A DNA stretch of 64,000 nucleotides, taken from assembly GCF_001704415.2 (NCBI RefSeq), contig NC_030821.1, forward strand, positions 37,493,210-37,557,209, in the 5' to 3' direction. Both the position numbers and the translations under genes were made by a program. The DNA comes from Capra hircus. Taxonomy: Eukaryota > Chordata > Mammalia > Artiodactyla > Bovidae. Numbering within the stretch: the first letter of the stretch is position 1; every line of letters starts with the position of its first letter. This document shows positions 10,640 to 22,587 of the stretch, in pieces. The notes under the pieces are model-generated. The model ran no database searches. It worked only from the letters and a program-made list of their open reading frames with translations, and was not told the DNA's origin.

Positions 10640-11005
10640 AAAGCTACTAGTCATATACCTTATGACCAGTTCCACTCCTAGAGAAATCTTCCTAAAAGTG
10701 CTTCAGAGGACATATACAAAAATGTTCAGAGACACAATGTTCATAATAGCAAAACACTGGAGTTAACCCAAATATCCACCAACAGGAAAAGACATAAATA
10801 TATTGTAGTATGTTCACTAAATGGAAACAACTGAATATGAATGAACTTCTCTACATGCTGAGATATGAATGAATCTTGAAAACATGTTGATGGACAAAGC
10901 AATCTACAGAAGAATTATATATAGTGTGATATCATTTTTACAGATCTCAAAAACATAAAAACTTTTAGAAAGCTCTTTTAAGGACGCATACACATGTGAT
11001 AGAAC
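10640..11005 (+). mobile_element. Ancient L1M 3' region
   Basis: Sense-strand blocks including 'aacccaaatatccaccaaca', 'ggacaaagcaatctacagaa' and 'atagtgtgatatcatttt' are typical of old mammalian L1 3' ends. It is followed by A/T-rich DNA to 11170. Confidence 0.7.
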
Positions 11006-11212
11006 TAATTTTTCCACAATATTGTAAAGTAATTAGCCTCAAATTAAAATAAGTAAATTAATTTTAAAAATTAAAAATAAATAAATAAAAGACTAATTTT
11101 TAAAGAAAAATACTAAATCTTCTAATTTCAAGGTAATAAATATTTTAAAAGAGAAAAATATAAAAAAGAAAAATTTAGGTCCTCTGTTTCCCATAGTCTA
11201 GATATAAACACT

Positions 11213-11558
11213 GTTGAGAGTCCCTTGGACTGCAAGGAGATCCAACCAGTCCATTCAGAAGGAGATCAGTCCAGGGATTTCTTTGGAAGGAATGATGCTA
11301 AAGCTGAAGCTCCAGTACTTTGGACACCTCATGCGGAGAGTTGACTCATTGGAAAAGACTGATGCTGGGAGGGATTGGGGGCAGGAGGAGAAGGGGACAA
11401 CAGAGGATGAGATGGCTGGATGGCATCACTGACTCAGTGGACATGAGTCTGAGTGAACTCCAGGAGTTGGTGATGGACAGGGAGGCCTGGCGTGCTGCAA
11501 TTCATAGGGTCGCAAAGAGTCGGACACGACTGAGCAACTGAACTGAACTGAACTGAAC
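11213..11558 (+). mobile_element. BovB 3' end
   Basis: The last 346 bp of BovB in sense orientation, from 'gagagtcccttggactgcaa' to the terminal 'gaactgaactgaactgaa' repeats. It is relatively young-looking, with few differences from the copy at 13490. It faces the antisense BovB that starts 15 bp downstream. Confidence 0.93.
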
Positions 11559-11572
11559 ATTTGTTGTATTTT

Positions 11573-11962
11573 CCTCTTCACTATCTCCTGGAGTTTGCTC
11601 TGATTCATGTGCCCCCTTATCCTTTGCCTTCAATCTTTCCTGGAATCGGGGTCTTTTCCAGTGAGTTGACTCTTCACATCAGGTGGCCAAAGTATTGGAG
11701 TATTGGAGTTTCAGCTTCAGCACCAGTCCTTCCAATGAATACTCAGGGTTGATTTCCTTTATGATTGACTGATTTGATCTCTTTGCAGTCCAAGGGACTC
11801 TCAAGCGTCTTCTCTAGCATCACAATTTGAAAACATCAATTCTTTGGCACTCAGCCTTCTTTATGGTCAATTCTCACATCTGTATATGACTCCTGGAAAA
11901 ACAAAAACCATAGCTTTGTTGGCAAAGTGACATTTCTGCTTTTTACTATGCTATCTAAAATA
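11573..11962 (-). mobile_element. BovB 3' region, antisense, lacking its end
   Basis: An antisense BovB beginning at 'ttcactatctcctggagttt', so its last ~90 bp are missing, and running to 'actatgctatctaaaat'. It is more diverged than its partner. A 10-bp tandem (gtattggagtattggag) occurs near 11691. Confidence 0.9.
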
Positions 11963-12479
11963 TTCAGAAGGTGATGGAATTTTCCATCATTTCTGTATCA
12001 GTTTGGATCTGTTCAACTCTTACTGTTGTCATTGTTTTCCATTTCCTAAACCTATCAGAGCTCTCTATTGTTTATATTGATTTCCTCTGTTCATCTGGGG
12101 AATTGTGATAAAAACAAAAATAGTTTACAAGCGTCCCTTGCAATTCCCTATTTTTATCTATCAGGTTGGCAGAAAAAGGAAAGCTTCTAGCATATTTCAG
12201 GATATCCTTTCTTCTCCTAGTCTTTTGTTCTTGCATGTAGACGGCAGCTTTCTAGCTTAGTGTTTGTTGTGTGAATAAATCCTGCTCCATTAACTGACAT
12301 CAGTGAATTAAGATGGGTTTTTATTTCTTCTTTTAAGCAACACCATCCCCCGTCTTGCCTTGCAGTCACTAACCATTGTAGTTTTTTCCATTTTTATCTC
12401 ACACATTAATGACATTGTCCATTTCTAGTTTCAGTAATTTACTTGCCCTACTTGGCACTAATTTATTATCTTGCTTCAC
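11963..12479. other. Unassigned DNA
   Basis: Pyrimidine-biased intergenic sequence; no family recognised. Confidence 0.4.
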
Positions 12480-13078
12480 TATGTACCATTGCTAGTGGTA
12501 ATGTAAAATGGGGCAGCTACTGGGGAAAATAGTGTGGCAATTCTTCAGGAAGTTAAATACAGAATACCATATGACCCAAGAATTCTACTCCTAAGTATTA
12601 CCCTTACCCAAGAGAAAGGAAAGAAGACGTCCACACAAACCTGTATATGAATATTTATAACAGCATTATTCATGATAGCCAAAAAATGGAAACAAGTGAA
12701 TTTTCCATCAAATGATGAGTGGATAAACAAATAGAGTATATTCATACACTGAATATTATTCAGCTATATGAAGGAATGAAGTCCTGATACAGGCTACAAC
12801 ATAGAAGAACATAGAAAACATGTTAAGTGAAATAAGCCAGAAGCAAAAAGTCATATACTGTGATTCTATTTTTATGAAATGTTCAGAAAAAGGCAAATCA
12901 ATAGACACAGAGGGTAGATTAGTGGTTTCCAGGGGCCTGGGAAGAGAGAAGAAAGGGGACTAATGGGAACAGGGTTTCTTTTGGGGATTGTGACAGTGTT
13001 CTGTTATACAACTTTGTGATGGCTATAGAATGTGGTGAATATATTAAAAACCACTGAATCATAAAAAAAATTTAATAA
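12480..13078 (+). mobile_element. Ancient L1M 3' end
   Basis: About 600 bp with the ordered L1M 3' blocks: 'ataccatatgacccaagaat', 'ttcatgatagccaaaaaatg', 'gaaataagccagaagcaaaa', 'gtggtttccaggggcctggg' and 'tacaactttgtgatggctat'. Substitution load is high, consistent with insertion before the ruminant radiation. Confidence 0.8.
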
Positions 13079-13477
13079 ACTTGATATATAAGAAATAGAT
13101 TGTATATGTAATTTAAAAATTACATATAAAAACTTGCCATCTCAGTAATTAGAGACATTCAATCCGAAAAGAGTATGAGATGAGGGATTAAAAGAGGAAA
13201 ATAATGTGACAGATGATATCATGTCATCCTGAGCAGAAGGAAAAGGAAATCTCCCGAGGCCCCTTTCCCCTCATTCTTTAACCTTGTTCCCCCTGAAGCT
13301 GCAGGGGGAGAAGGGGAGCAGTGTGGAGGCGCGAGTGACAGAGCACACAGTTACTCTTCGACCTGTTCGTGGACTGGAAAAATCCAGGATAATCCCTCCA
13401 GGCTAGTCAATGACAGTTACAGAAAGTGACAGGAAAGGGAAGAGGGGTTGCTTGTTAGCTGGTATTCATAAAAACCT
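13079..13477. other. Unassigned DNA
   Basis: Includes a GC-richer 13250-13345 with a small hairpin (ccccctg/caggggg at about 13290). No repeat or coding match recognised. Confidence 0.4.
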
Positions 13478-13489
13478 AAGACTAATACA

Positions 13490-14280
13490 GATATGCAGAT
13501 GACACCACCCTTATGGCAGAAAGTGAAGAGGAATTAAAAAGCCTCTTGATGAAAGTAAAAGAGGAGAGTGAAAAAGTTGGCTTAAAGCTCAAGATTCAGA
13601 AGACAAAGATCATGGCATCTGGTTTCATCACTTCATGGGAAATAGATGGGGAAACAGTGGAAAAGTGTCAGACTTTATTTTGGGGGGCTCCAAAATCACT
13701 GCAGATGGTGACTGCAGCCATGAAATTAAAAGACACTTACTCCTTGGAAGAAAAGTTATGACCAACCTAGATAGCATATTCAAAAGCAGAGACATTGCTT
13801 TGCCAACAAAGGTCAGTCTAGTCAAAGCTATGGTTTTTCCTGTGGTCATATATGGATGTGAGAGTTAGACTGTGAAGAAAGCTGAGCACTGAAGAACTGA
13901 TGCTTTTGAACTGTGGTGTTGGAGAAGACTCTTGAGAGTGCCTTGGACTGCAAGAAGATCCAACCAGTCCATTCTGAAGGTGATCAGCCCTGGGATTTCT
14001 TTGGAAGGAATGATGCTAAAGCTGAAACTCCAGTACTTTGGCCACCTCAGGCAAAGAGTTGACTCATTGGAAAATACTCTGATGCTGGGAGGGATTGGGG
14101 ACAGGAGGAGAAGGGGAGAACAGTGGATGAGATGGCTGGATGGCATCACTGACTCAATGGCCGTGAGTCTGAGTGAACTCCAGGAGTTGGTGATGGACAG
14201 GGAGGCCTGGCGTGCTGCAATTCATGGGGTCGCAAAGAGTTGGATACGACTGAGCGACTGAACTGAACTGAACTGAACTG
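13490..14280 (+). mobile_element. BovB 3' portion with 12-bp TSD
   Basis: A 791-bp BovB starting just before the RT YADD box (tatgcagatgac at 13492-13503, intact here) and ending in 'ctgaactgaactgaactg'. Flanks 13478-13489 (aagactaataca) and 14281-14292 (aagactcataca) match at 11 of 12 positions. The frame is broken by a frameshift near 13660, by TAG in place of the tryptophan codon near 13866, and by another indel near 13888. Confidence 0.94.
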
Positions 14281-14292
14281 AAGACTCATACA

Positions 14293-15071
14293 ACATTTCA
14301 GCCCATAAACATCTCACCGCAATCTACCCAAACAAAAACTTGCTAGATGTCAGTCAGAAGCACTCCACAGGCATCCCCCTTGTTCCGTGGACCCTGACAG
14401 CTTGAAGCAGATTTGAACACAGGCCCTTTAGTTCTATGCCTTTGATGTTAGAAGACAAGAAACCTCACTTTCCTTCCATCCATGCAGGGCTGACTGACAT
14501 CCTTTCAGAGAGTAATCAGTTCCAGGCTGCTCTAGGAGCCGCAGCCCATCCCTTTGCATCTAACAGACCTAAGGGCTTTATAGGGGAAGAATGGAGAACT
14601 GTGCTGAGGCTCCAGCACCAGCAGGCAGCTGACGCTGCTGAATGTGGAAATGTGGCCACGGCCAGGATAGGCCAGGCTCTAACTCCCTGCAAGCTAGATG
14701 CTCAGACTCATCACCTGCTCAGATGCTCAGACCTGCTCAGACTCATCACCTGTGTCACCTCCACCACCACCCCGACCCCGTCAGCAGTTAGGGGGCTGGA
14801 AACTATCTCAGCCCACCTGCTGTTTGCCCCGGATGCTGCAATTCTGTGGAGCTGCCGAGCTTTTTCTATTCAGGCAGTGAAGCAGGAGCAATCTCTTTCC
14901 TCATCTCGGTTTATACAGATCTAGGGCAGAGATGGGTCATAAACATCTTGCATTTCACAGCTTGGGAACTTTATTAAGCAACCTGGCCACTAAGACAAGA
15001 ATTCTTGATTCTTCCTCCCTGGGCCAGTTTATATTATTCATTACTTTGAATCCCCAAATCCTTTCTCTATG
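14293..15071. other. Unassigned DNA with a 162-codon open frame
   Basis: This contains the longest frame in the window not explained by a repeat: 14436-14924, plus strand, 162 codons. The translation has no recognisable domain, signal peptide or membrane segment. The underlying DNA contains a partial tandem duplication (ctcagactcatcacctg at 14701-14717 and 14736-14752), which is tolerated in phase only by chance. No splice context or Kozak evidence decides for or against coding. I treat it as non-coding until homology is shown. Confidence 0.4.
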
Positions 15072-15080
15072 AAATGATAA

Positions 15081-15322
15081 TGTGTTAAGTCGCTTCAGTA
15101 GTGTCTGACTCTTTGCGACCCCATCGACTGTAGCCTGCCAGGCTCCTCTGCCTACTGGGATTCTCCAGGCAAGAATAGTTAAATGGGTTGCCATGCCCTC
15201 CTCCAGGGGATCTTCCCAATCCAGGGATCAAAATTGTGTCTCTTATGTCTCCTGCATTGGCAGGCAAGTTGGTTTGTTTTTTTTTTTTTTTTTTACCACT
15301 AGCACCACCTGAGAAGCTAGCA
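15081..15322 (-). mobile_element. Bov-tA SINE, antisense, with internal poly(T)
   Basis: Bov-tA in reverse orientation, flanked by a perfect 9-bp TSD (aaatgataa at 15072-15080 and 15323-15331). Where other copies read 'caggttctttaccactag', this one has a pyrimidine run of more than 20 residues, mostly T, at about 15271-15294. Confidence 0.9.
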
Positions 15323-15331
15323 AAATGATAA

Positions 15332-17464
15332 CAATACTTAATTTGAAAAGTTGTTTGCACTCGATGAAAACAATTACAGCAGAGTACTTCACTCATTGCT
15401 GGCTCACTGTCTATTTACAATAAATGTTGCTATTATTATTGATATTCTTACTTGTGTTTTTAACTACAGAGTCCTGTATACAGAGGCAGGCCAATTCACT
15501 AAAAATCAATTCTTGAAATGGTCAATTTGCAGAATGACCAAAATTTACAAACTGTAGTTTTAATGAAAATATTTTTATTACATGTAATCAAATATATCTT
15601 GTTTTGCATATTGGCTAAATGAATTTGATTGGCTACCTGATAAAATAATCCTAGAAGAATGCTAAAATGGTGGCAAATCACAGCTTCACCAGGCATGCCG
15701 ATATGAACCACTTTCTCCATCAAAGCTTTTGGCATTCAGCATGCAACTTTTGCTTTATTTCAGGTGTTTTGTAATGAAGCTATTTCCAAAATGTAACCAC
15801 ACTTAGAATCATTTTATCAATTCCCCACATGGCACATCAGCCTTAATTTACATTTTTAGCAGCTGATTTTTCACTAATTTACATTGTAAATGCAGAAAAT
15901 TAAATTTTTAATTAAAATTCATTTATAATTAGAATTAAATTGAATTTCAATTAAATTAAATTTAAAATTGAAGGGCATCAGAATTAATAGAGAGTCCTAT
16001 TAGGCACAAAATGTTAATATTTTGGTTTCTATCAAGAATTTCAGAAAAACAGAAAGATGAGTAATGGTTTGTAGAAATTTTCTACTGAAAAACATAAAAC
16101 AGTTCAAATCACCAGAAAGGCAGTAAAGGATGTTTCGTAGTGAACACTTTAATGGATTGGTGACTTGTTCTTCAAAATAATTTGATATTTAGCCATGATC
16201 AATATAAAACTGTGAGGAAAAATAAGAAAGCTAGCCAGAAATTAAAAAAAAATTAAATTTAGATGCTAAAGTTTTAGCAAAATGAAAATGATGCTTAAAA
16301 GCTTGAAATAAAAATTGATATAAGCTGGTTTCCACCTGAAATAGTAAATATTAACTACGTTCTGAAAAACATATTTATTCATCATGACTATACTTGGGCA
16401 TTTTTCTAAAGGCTGTTAACAGCCATTTGTTTAAAACTCTGAATTCTCAACATATTCACATAGGATTTCTGTAAAGAAAGAGAAATAAGTGATTTTAAAA
16501 GGCTCTGAATTCTGCTTCCTTCTACATGACCTAGAGAGAGAGACACTGAGGTCTGGCCCCAGGTAAATATTGGGGAATTCCTGCTAACAAAATAAGACTG
16601 TCCTGACCCAGCTGAACCATAGGAACCATAGCCCCACCCCTCCCAGCCACCCAAGTAGAAGGCCTCTTTGTGTCCCATGCCCCAGCCACACATCTCTACA
16701 GTCTGACTCAGGAGCTCCACTTCTACTTGCAGAAAGTAGAAGCTCAACTAAGGAAAGAACCACTGAGCTGAACCTTGTTGAACCATCTCTCCTAAGCTGC
16801 CTGTGGGAAATGAGGAAAGAATTAAGTCATCAAATAATTAAACTGACAGAGAACCAAACTTAATGATTTACCGTAAAATTAAATTAAAAGTAAAATGGAA
16901 TGAATAAAATGAAACACAAGATGGTTTTACCAACTTGAAGACCAATAGCTTAACAACTTTTAGGAAAATGTCCAAATACAGTTACTGTTAGTTAAACATA
17001 CATCTCTGAACATGATGCCTTCCTGTGGCCAAGATCTGATCTGTGTGGCAAGAGGCCTGGCCCACATGTTTCATGAGTGAAAGGCAGAAGCTGAAACATA
17101 CAAATCAGAATCACAGAATTCCATCCAATGGAGCACATGAGGAGGAGAGAGAAGAAACCAGGCATGTAAGGAAGTGAAGCGCGTGACTGGAAGCCAAGAT
17201 GAGATGTTAAACAGGATCAGAAAAACAAGATGAAACTGGAGTTCACATGAATTCCAGGAACTGAGGTGATGAGCTAACACCATTGTGATTTGGGTTTGTT
17301 GCTGGGGATTTGGGTGCTTTAAGGATAGGAAAGTGAAAGCAATATGCTTCTCTTCGTGGCCCAGCAATTAGATTTTGCCTTCATTCATTCAGGCAGGCAT
17401 CTTCCAGGCAGCCCTCCTGGGATTTCACCTCTCCTTTATTGAGTGCCCCTGTTGTTCACCTAAA
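15332..17464. other. Unassigned AT-rich DNA
   Basis: A long stretch without recognisable genes or young repeats. 15893-15970 is nearly pure A/T with overlapping 'aattaaatt' words. The antisense 113-codon frame at 16406-16747 and the 98-codon frame at 17071-17367 have no recognised domain. Confidence 0.45.
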
Positions 17465-17693
17465 AGTGGAGGAAGCAGAAGTGTGAGTTTTGAATCTGGA
17501 ATCAGAATGGAAGGGGATTCTCTCACTGTCTGTGAGACTTTGCAAAATTTACCTAACTTCCTGATGGTAAGCCTCTGAAATTCAGAGATAATTTTACCGA
17601 CTTTATAGAGCTGCTAAAAACACGGGAGATCAAATATGCAAAGTGCTAAGAACAGTGCTTGATAAATAGTAGGTGCTTAATAATAGTGGTAGT
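17465..17693 (+). mobile_element. MIR SINE
   Basis: Sense MIR with the conserved core ('gtctgtgagactttgcaaaa') and the clear 3' block 'aaagtgctaagaacagtgct' followed by 'aatagtaggtgcttaataa'. Among the better-preserved MIR copies here. Confidence 0.8.
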
Positions 17694-17696
17694 AAG

Positions 17697-17925
17697 GGTT
17701 TTCCCTGGTGAGTCTGTGGTAAAGAATCTGCCTGCCAATGCAGGAGACAACAGTTCAGTCCCTGAACTGGGAAGACTCCTGGTCTAGGAAGATCCCCTGG
17801 AGAAGGAAATAGCAACTCATTCAGTAGTCTTGCTTTGCAAATCCCATGGACAGTGGGGCCTGTTGGGCTACAGTCCATGGAGTTGAAAAAGGGTCGGACA
17901 TGACTTAGAGATTAAACAACAACAA
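17697..17925 (+). mobile_element. Bov-tA SINE, placed at the MIR 3' end
   Basis: Bov-tA beginning 'gggttttccctggtgag', with a short internal duplication ('gggaagactcctggtctaggaag') between head and body and an ACAACAACA tail. Confidence 0.9.
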
Positions 17926-18779
17926 GTAACCCTCTTGCTATAAAAATTCCCCTCCGAGATGACTTTTCTTTTTATTCTTGATGTGTCTGGCCTGAACACA
18001 CTTCTTTCAAGAAACCTGTCTCCTCCAACTAAGAAGTGAAACTCTAGGGTTGAGTTACACAGGGTTGTACATGATTGAATATTTGTGGTTGCTGCTAATC
18101 TGAGGCATTCATCCTTCCTTATTTCCTCACCAGCTTTCTTACTGACACGCAGATAAGATTAAACTTGTTATTTTCAGTAGTTAAAAAAAAAATCCCTTAC
18201 TTATTATGACAACTTCATCAAAACAGGCTCACAGGTCACTTTTCATATTTGCTCCTTTTTTTACTGACATTTCATGATGTATAATGACTGACAATGGCAA
18301 ACTCTTATAATAGGCAGCACATTAAAAAAAAAAAAAAGTTTCCGCATGCCCAGTCAGTCAGTTCTGCTAAAGCAGTTGCATTTCTGAAACAAACAGTGCC
18401 AACAATCAGATCTTTCGGGGAAAGCATTATGAATTTAGTAACTAATCTCAGGAATTTCTAAAGAATTATTCTCTGAAATTTTTCTGAAACTATTTCCCTT
18501 GGGTCTTTTCAGCCTTTTGATTAGCACTGAGTTATGATCTCCAGCCTAGAAATAGGGCACTCCTTGGGAAATCTCATTGGTCCTTACTGCATCTCTACAG
18601 TATTTCCCAACATTGTTATCAACATCCCAGTGCCTTACATGCCCAAGGCAAGTTGTGTTGAGTAATGTGTATCAAAGGCTGTGGTCATGAGACTGCTCTG
18701 TAAGGGTTTATATACACTCTGCAAGAGATTTTTCAATATCTAGCACCTCCATGAGTGAGTCTAGAAGCTATTAAAATTA
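17926..18779. other. Unassigned DNA
   Basis: Two A-runs (18182-18192, 18323-18338). No family or gene recognised. Confidence 0.4.
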
Positions 18780-19340
18780 TTGGGAATGTCAACTGGAAAA
18801 AGAATGCATAACTTAAAAGTTGAGAGCTATTTTTTATTTGGTGAACTTTCTGAGAGCTTAAGCCCAGAAGACAGTCTCTCAGCTCTGAAGGACAGTTCCA
18901 AAGGGCTAAGTAAGCATCTAGGGTATATAGGAATTTCTGCAACAAAAACCAGGTAGCCAGAACATCAAAAGATTATTGCTAATTAAAGAAAAACCAGACA
19001 TTCAGGTTAGTGAGTTTAGTGTTTTTCTGTGTATGGAAAGATGCAAGAGTCTGGCCTCATTGAAGTCATTCCTTTGGCGTCTTATCTATCTAGGGCCAGT
19101 AACCTGTTCTTTTCCATCCTGAACGCCCTTGGGGTGCACTGTTGGAGCAGCAGCTGATGGCTTGGTGACTGGCAGCCTCTTCATCTCCACCCTAAGTTCC
19201 TTCAAGGCCCACCATTGGGGCAGGGCGGCTGTTTGGCTCTTGGCTTGGTGGCTGAAACATATTTTGTTTGCTTATATGGCAAGTGACATTTTTCATCCAC
19301 AAGAACATCTGCTTAGAGGATGTAGGCATCAGAATTCTTG
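18780..19340 (+). mobile_element. Ancient dispersed repeat, family not assigned
   Basis: The run 'aaaagttgagagctatttt', 'caaaagattattgctaatta' and 'gcaagagtctggcctcattg' is one I recognise as a mammal-wide dispersed repeat, but I cannot name the family with certainty. The 173-codon frame at 19129-19650 starts inside it and is therefore unlikely to be a gene. Confidence 0.45.
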
Positions 19341-19911
19341 TTCTTTTAGAATACTGAAAAATGTAGAAATGGTTGTTTTGTGTGCCACATGTAAATTATT
19401 AAGGGAGAAGCCTTTTCTTGGGACCAAACTAAAAAAAAAAACAAAAAACAAAAAAACAGTGAGAAAAACAGAGAGACACCAAGAAAGAGAGAGAGCCACC
19501 CATGAGCAAGGAGTTAGACGAGGGCTAGGAGGCAGGCAGAGAGGACAGCAGCATATGGTGACCAACGCTTTCCCACTCGTCGAGCATCGTCCTGTTTCCC
19601 TGTCCCAGCATTTCTTCCTGGTATTTGCTGCATCATCGCCTGCGAAGTAATGTGGTTCTTCAACCTGAACAGGAACCCATGCAGAGAGGAAAAAGCAGGA
19701 GAACTGCTGCTCTCCTAGCTGCTCAAAGCGCTCCTTTCCCAGAGTAAAGGGAACATCAGTTTCTGAGTATTCATTTTCTGAGATTATTTCTGTTTAACTG
19801 GCTTCCAGAACAGAGCTGGACTAATAGTTGGTTACCCTATGATGATCTAAATGCCATTCTCCAGGGAAAATGCAGGTACACGAAGGTTAACTTTGCTTAT
19901 TTAGCAAAGGC
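19341..19911. other. Unassigned DNA with A-rich tract
   Basis: 19430-19500 is A/G-rich low complexity (poly-A with AAAAAC interruptions, then GAGA). Nothing else recognised. Confidence 0.45.
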
Positions 19912-19923
19912 CATCATTCCAAT

Positions 19924-20124
19924 GGCTTCCCAGGTGGAGCTAGTGGTAAAGAACCCACTTGCCAAAGCAGGAGATGTAAGAGACGTGAGTTCGATCCCTG
20001 GGTCTAGAAGATCCCCTTTAGGAGGGCACGGCAACCCACTCCAGTATTCTTGCCTGGAGAATCCCATGGACAGAGTAGCCTGGTGGGCTACAGTTCACAG
20101 GAACACGACTGAAGCAACTTCACA
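19924..20124 (+). mobile_element. Bov-tA SINE with 12-bp TSD
   Basis: Head 'ggcttcccaggtggagctag', B box 'gagttcgatccctgg', body with 'gagaatcccatggacagag'. TSD catcattccaat (19912-19923) versus catcattccgat (20125-20136), 11 of 12. Confidence 0.93.
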
Positions 20125-20161
20125 CATCATTCCGATAGTTCAAATTCAGAGATATGAGATT

Positions 20162-20220
20162 ATAGTAACTGGAGTCTTTTTCTTTTCTTTCTGCTTTTCC
20201 TTTTGCTTTTCTTTTTATGG
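20162..20220. repeat. Pyrimidine-rich tract
   Basis: TTTTC/TTTCT-rich low complexity on the plus strand, just downstream of the SINE's TSD. Confidence 0.75.
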
Positions 20221-20368
20221 GATAAATGTAAATTCATACCATAAAGATAATAAAATAATCTATTGCATAATTCAGCTGCACTTACTGAATGTTAACAATA
20301 TTATACAGGTAGTTAACATTTCTTATCTAACAACCCCCAAAATGCTCACTTTCAGCTTTCATAACCTA

Positions 20369-20674
20369 TTTTTTAATTAATTTATTTTAATTTGAGGCTA
20401 ATTACAATATTGTAGTGGTTTTTGCCATACACTGACATGAATCAGCCATGGGTGTACATGTGTTCCTCATCTTGAACCCCCCTCCCACATTCCTCCCCAC
20501 CCCATCCCTCAGGGTCATCCCAGTGCACCGGCCCTGAGCACCCTGTCTCATGCATCAAACCTGGACTGATGATCTCTTTAACATATGGTAATATACATGT
20601 TTCAATGCTATTCTCTCAAATCATCCCACGCTCGCCTTCTCCCACAGAGTCCAAAAGTCTGGTCTTTACATCTG
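20369..20674 (-). mobile_element. Bovid L1 3' tail with 14-bp TSD
   Basis: A 306-bp 5'-truncated L1 in reverse orientation. Typical blocks are 'ccatgggtgtacatgtgttc', 'catccctcagggtcatccc' and 'tggactgatgatctctttaa'. TSD gctttcataaccta (20355-20368) and gctttcacaaccta (20675-20688), 13 of 14. The same family is present in sense orientation at 51037-51593. Confidence 0.9.
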
Positions 20675-20725
20675 GCTTTCACAACCTACTAATACATTTT
20701 CTGTTAGCATAATAGTTTACAATTG

Positions 20726-21076
20726 TTGTTCAGCTACTAAGTCATGTCCAACTCTTTCTAATCCCACGGACTGCAGCACACCAGGCTTCCCTGTCCTTCA
20801 CCATCTCCCGGAAATTTCTCAAACTCATGTTCATTGAGTTGGTGATGCCATGCAACCATCTCATCCTCTGTCGCCCTCTTCTCTTCCTGCCTTCAATCTT
20901 TCCCAACATCAGGGTCTTTTCCAGTGAGTCAGCTCTTCACATCAGGTGGCCAAAGTATTGGACTTCAGCTTCAACATCAGTTCTTCCAATGAATAATCAG
21001 GGGGTTCCCTTTAAGATTGACTGGTTTGTTCTCTTTGCAATCCAAGGGACCCTCAGGAGTTTTCTCCAGCACCCAT
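20726..21076 (-). mobile_element. BovB 3' end, antisense (diverged)
   Basis: From 'gttgttcagctactaagtca' to 'ggagttttctccagcaccca', the BovB 3' end in reverse. More substitutions than the copies at 26251 or 40846, so older. Confidence 0.9.
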
Positions 21077-22587
21077 GAACCCCCTTGAACCACATGAACA
21101 GTATGAATAGGTTACAGAAGCATTTCCAATTCCAAAGGATAAAGATAACTATTCATAAGAAACAATGTCAGGCCATACTGTGTCCCTCTGTTGTTATAGG
21201 GAAATTTCCTGCTTCAGACTTGCAGAAGGCCACCCAGGGGGCCAAGAATAGAGAAAGAAACCATGGTTTCTGTTTCTGAACTCTCATCCTCCATTCCCTC
21301 CCTGGTCAGTGAAACTCTGGGCTCCCCCATCCCTCTCCATGTACAAATTATTTGACACACTTCTGGCTAAGCGAATTGATAGCTAAGTGAGATTTAGACC
21401 CTGAGCCCTACAGGAGGCAGGGGCTATTTCAGCACAGACTGCACAGGACTCAGAGTTTCTCCTGCATCATATGTGCATCCCTTGGCCCTGAATTTTAAAA
21501 GGTCAGGATCTAGATATCTAAGCATTTAAAAATATTGTCCCCTAAGTTATTTGCTTAGCTTCTAATGCGTGTTAATCTCCCTCTGTTTCATCTGTAGTTG
21601 TGGGAGGTCTATGTCCTGAGCCAACAGGGAGCCTTTGTCAACGCAGCTCTGCTCTGTCAGCAGTGGGGGCGGGGCTCTGCCCAGGCCCTGGCTGGCCTGG
21701 CAGTGCTGGGGTGCCGTCAGCACTGGCCCTTGGTGTGATCAGGCCACTTCTCAGCCTTGCTATTGGCCCACAGAGCAACTTTCTGTTGCCCTGAGAAAAA
21801 CCTGGGTCCTACTGGCTGGCTGATACCTGAGAAGACTCCACTCGCCATCAAATTCAGTCATCATCACACCACTTTTACTATCTGCACACCTCAGCACATT
21901 CCTGGAGAAAACGAATAAACAGTAAAGATCATTAAGGATTTATTTGTAAAGCTCTCAAGCCCATCCAAAAAAAAAAAAAAAAACAAACCTGCCGAAAGCT
22001 GTAGTATACAATCAGTCAGGTAGAAAGAGAGTTAAAGAACAAGTTACTTCCTTTTAAGAGCACTTGTTGGGTTCAAAAATAATTAAGAAGGCAGCCAGAA
22101 CTCTTGAAAGTTGATGCTTTTTGAAAAAGAAAATTTCCAAATGCAACGTGTTCCTAATGTTAATTATTATTGCTAAATTCCAAACCTAGAAGACCTCCAT
22201 ACCAGTGATATCATATTTAAAAACCAAAAACATTTTAACAGTAGCAAAATCTTATACAAATTTTGAAAAACTGAGATTGAAATGGAAGAAATAAAACCTC
22301 TAAATGCAATGAATATGTTAGAATATGACAAAGTACTTTTCTATGAAGGGGCTTTGTACTTCACAGTAAACTTGACACTAAGAATTTAGCAGAATTAGTA
22401 AAGGTCAGACCTCAAGATGAAATATCTACTTCCCTCGCATTGTCTAGAGGCTAGTAACATTATTGACCTTCTCCCAAACCAAGCTGTTCCTCTATATGAA
22501 ACAGTATGAAACATGGTTTTGGGCCCCCAGGAAAAGATACTACAAGGTACAAAGTATTACTAATGATTAATAACAAGCATTCTCCTT
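21077..22587. other. Unassigned DNA with a GC-rich segment
   Basis: 21600-21800 is the most GC-rich part of this stretch and holds a GC-box-like gggggcggggc at 21665-21675, but few CpGs. A poly(A) run lies at 21966-21982. No coding or repeat assignment. Confidence 0.4.

Noticed and set aside
19129..19650. 173-codon plus-strand frame
   Set aside because: It starts inside an ancient dispersed repeat and runs through an A/G-rich low-complexity tract that supplies most of its middle; no domain.
21600..21800. CpG island
   Set aside because: GC-rich but only a few CpG dinucleotides; it does not meet island criteria.
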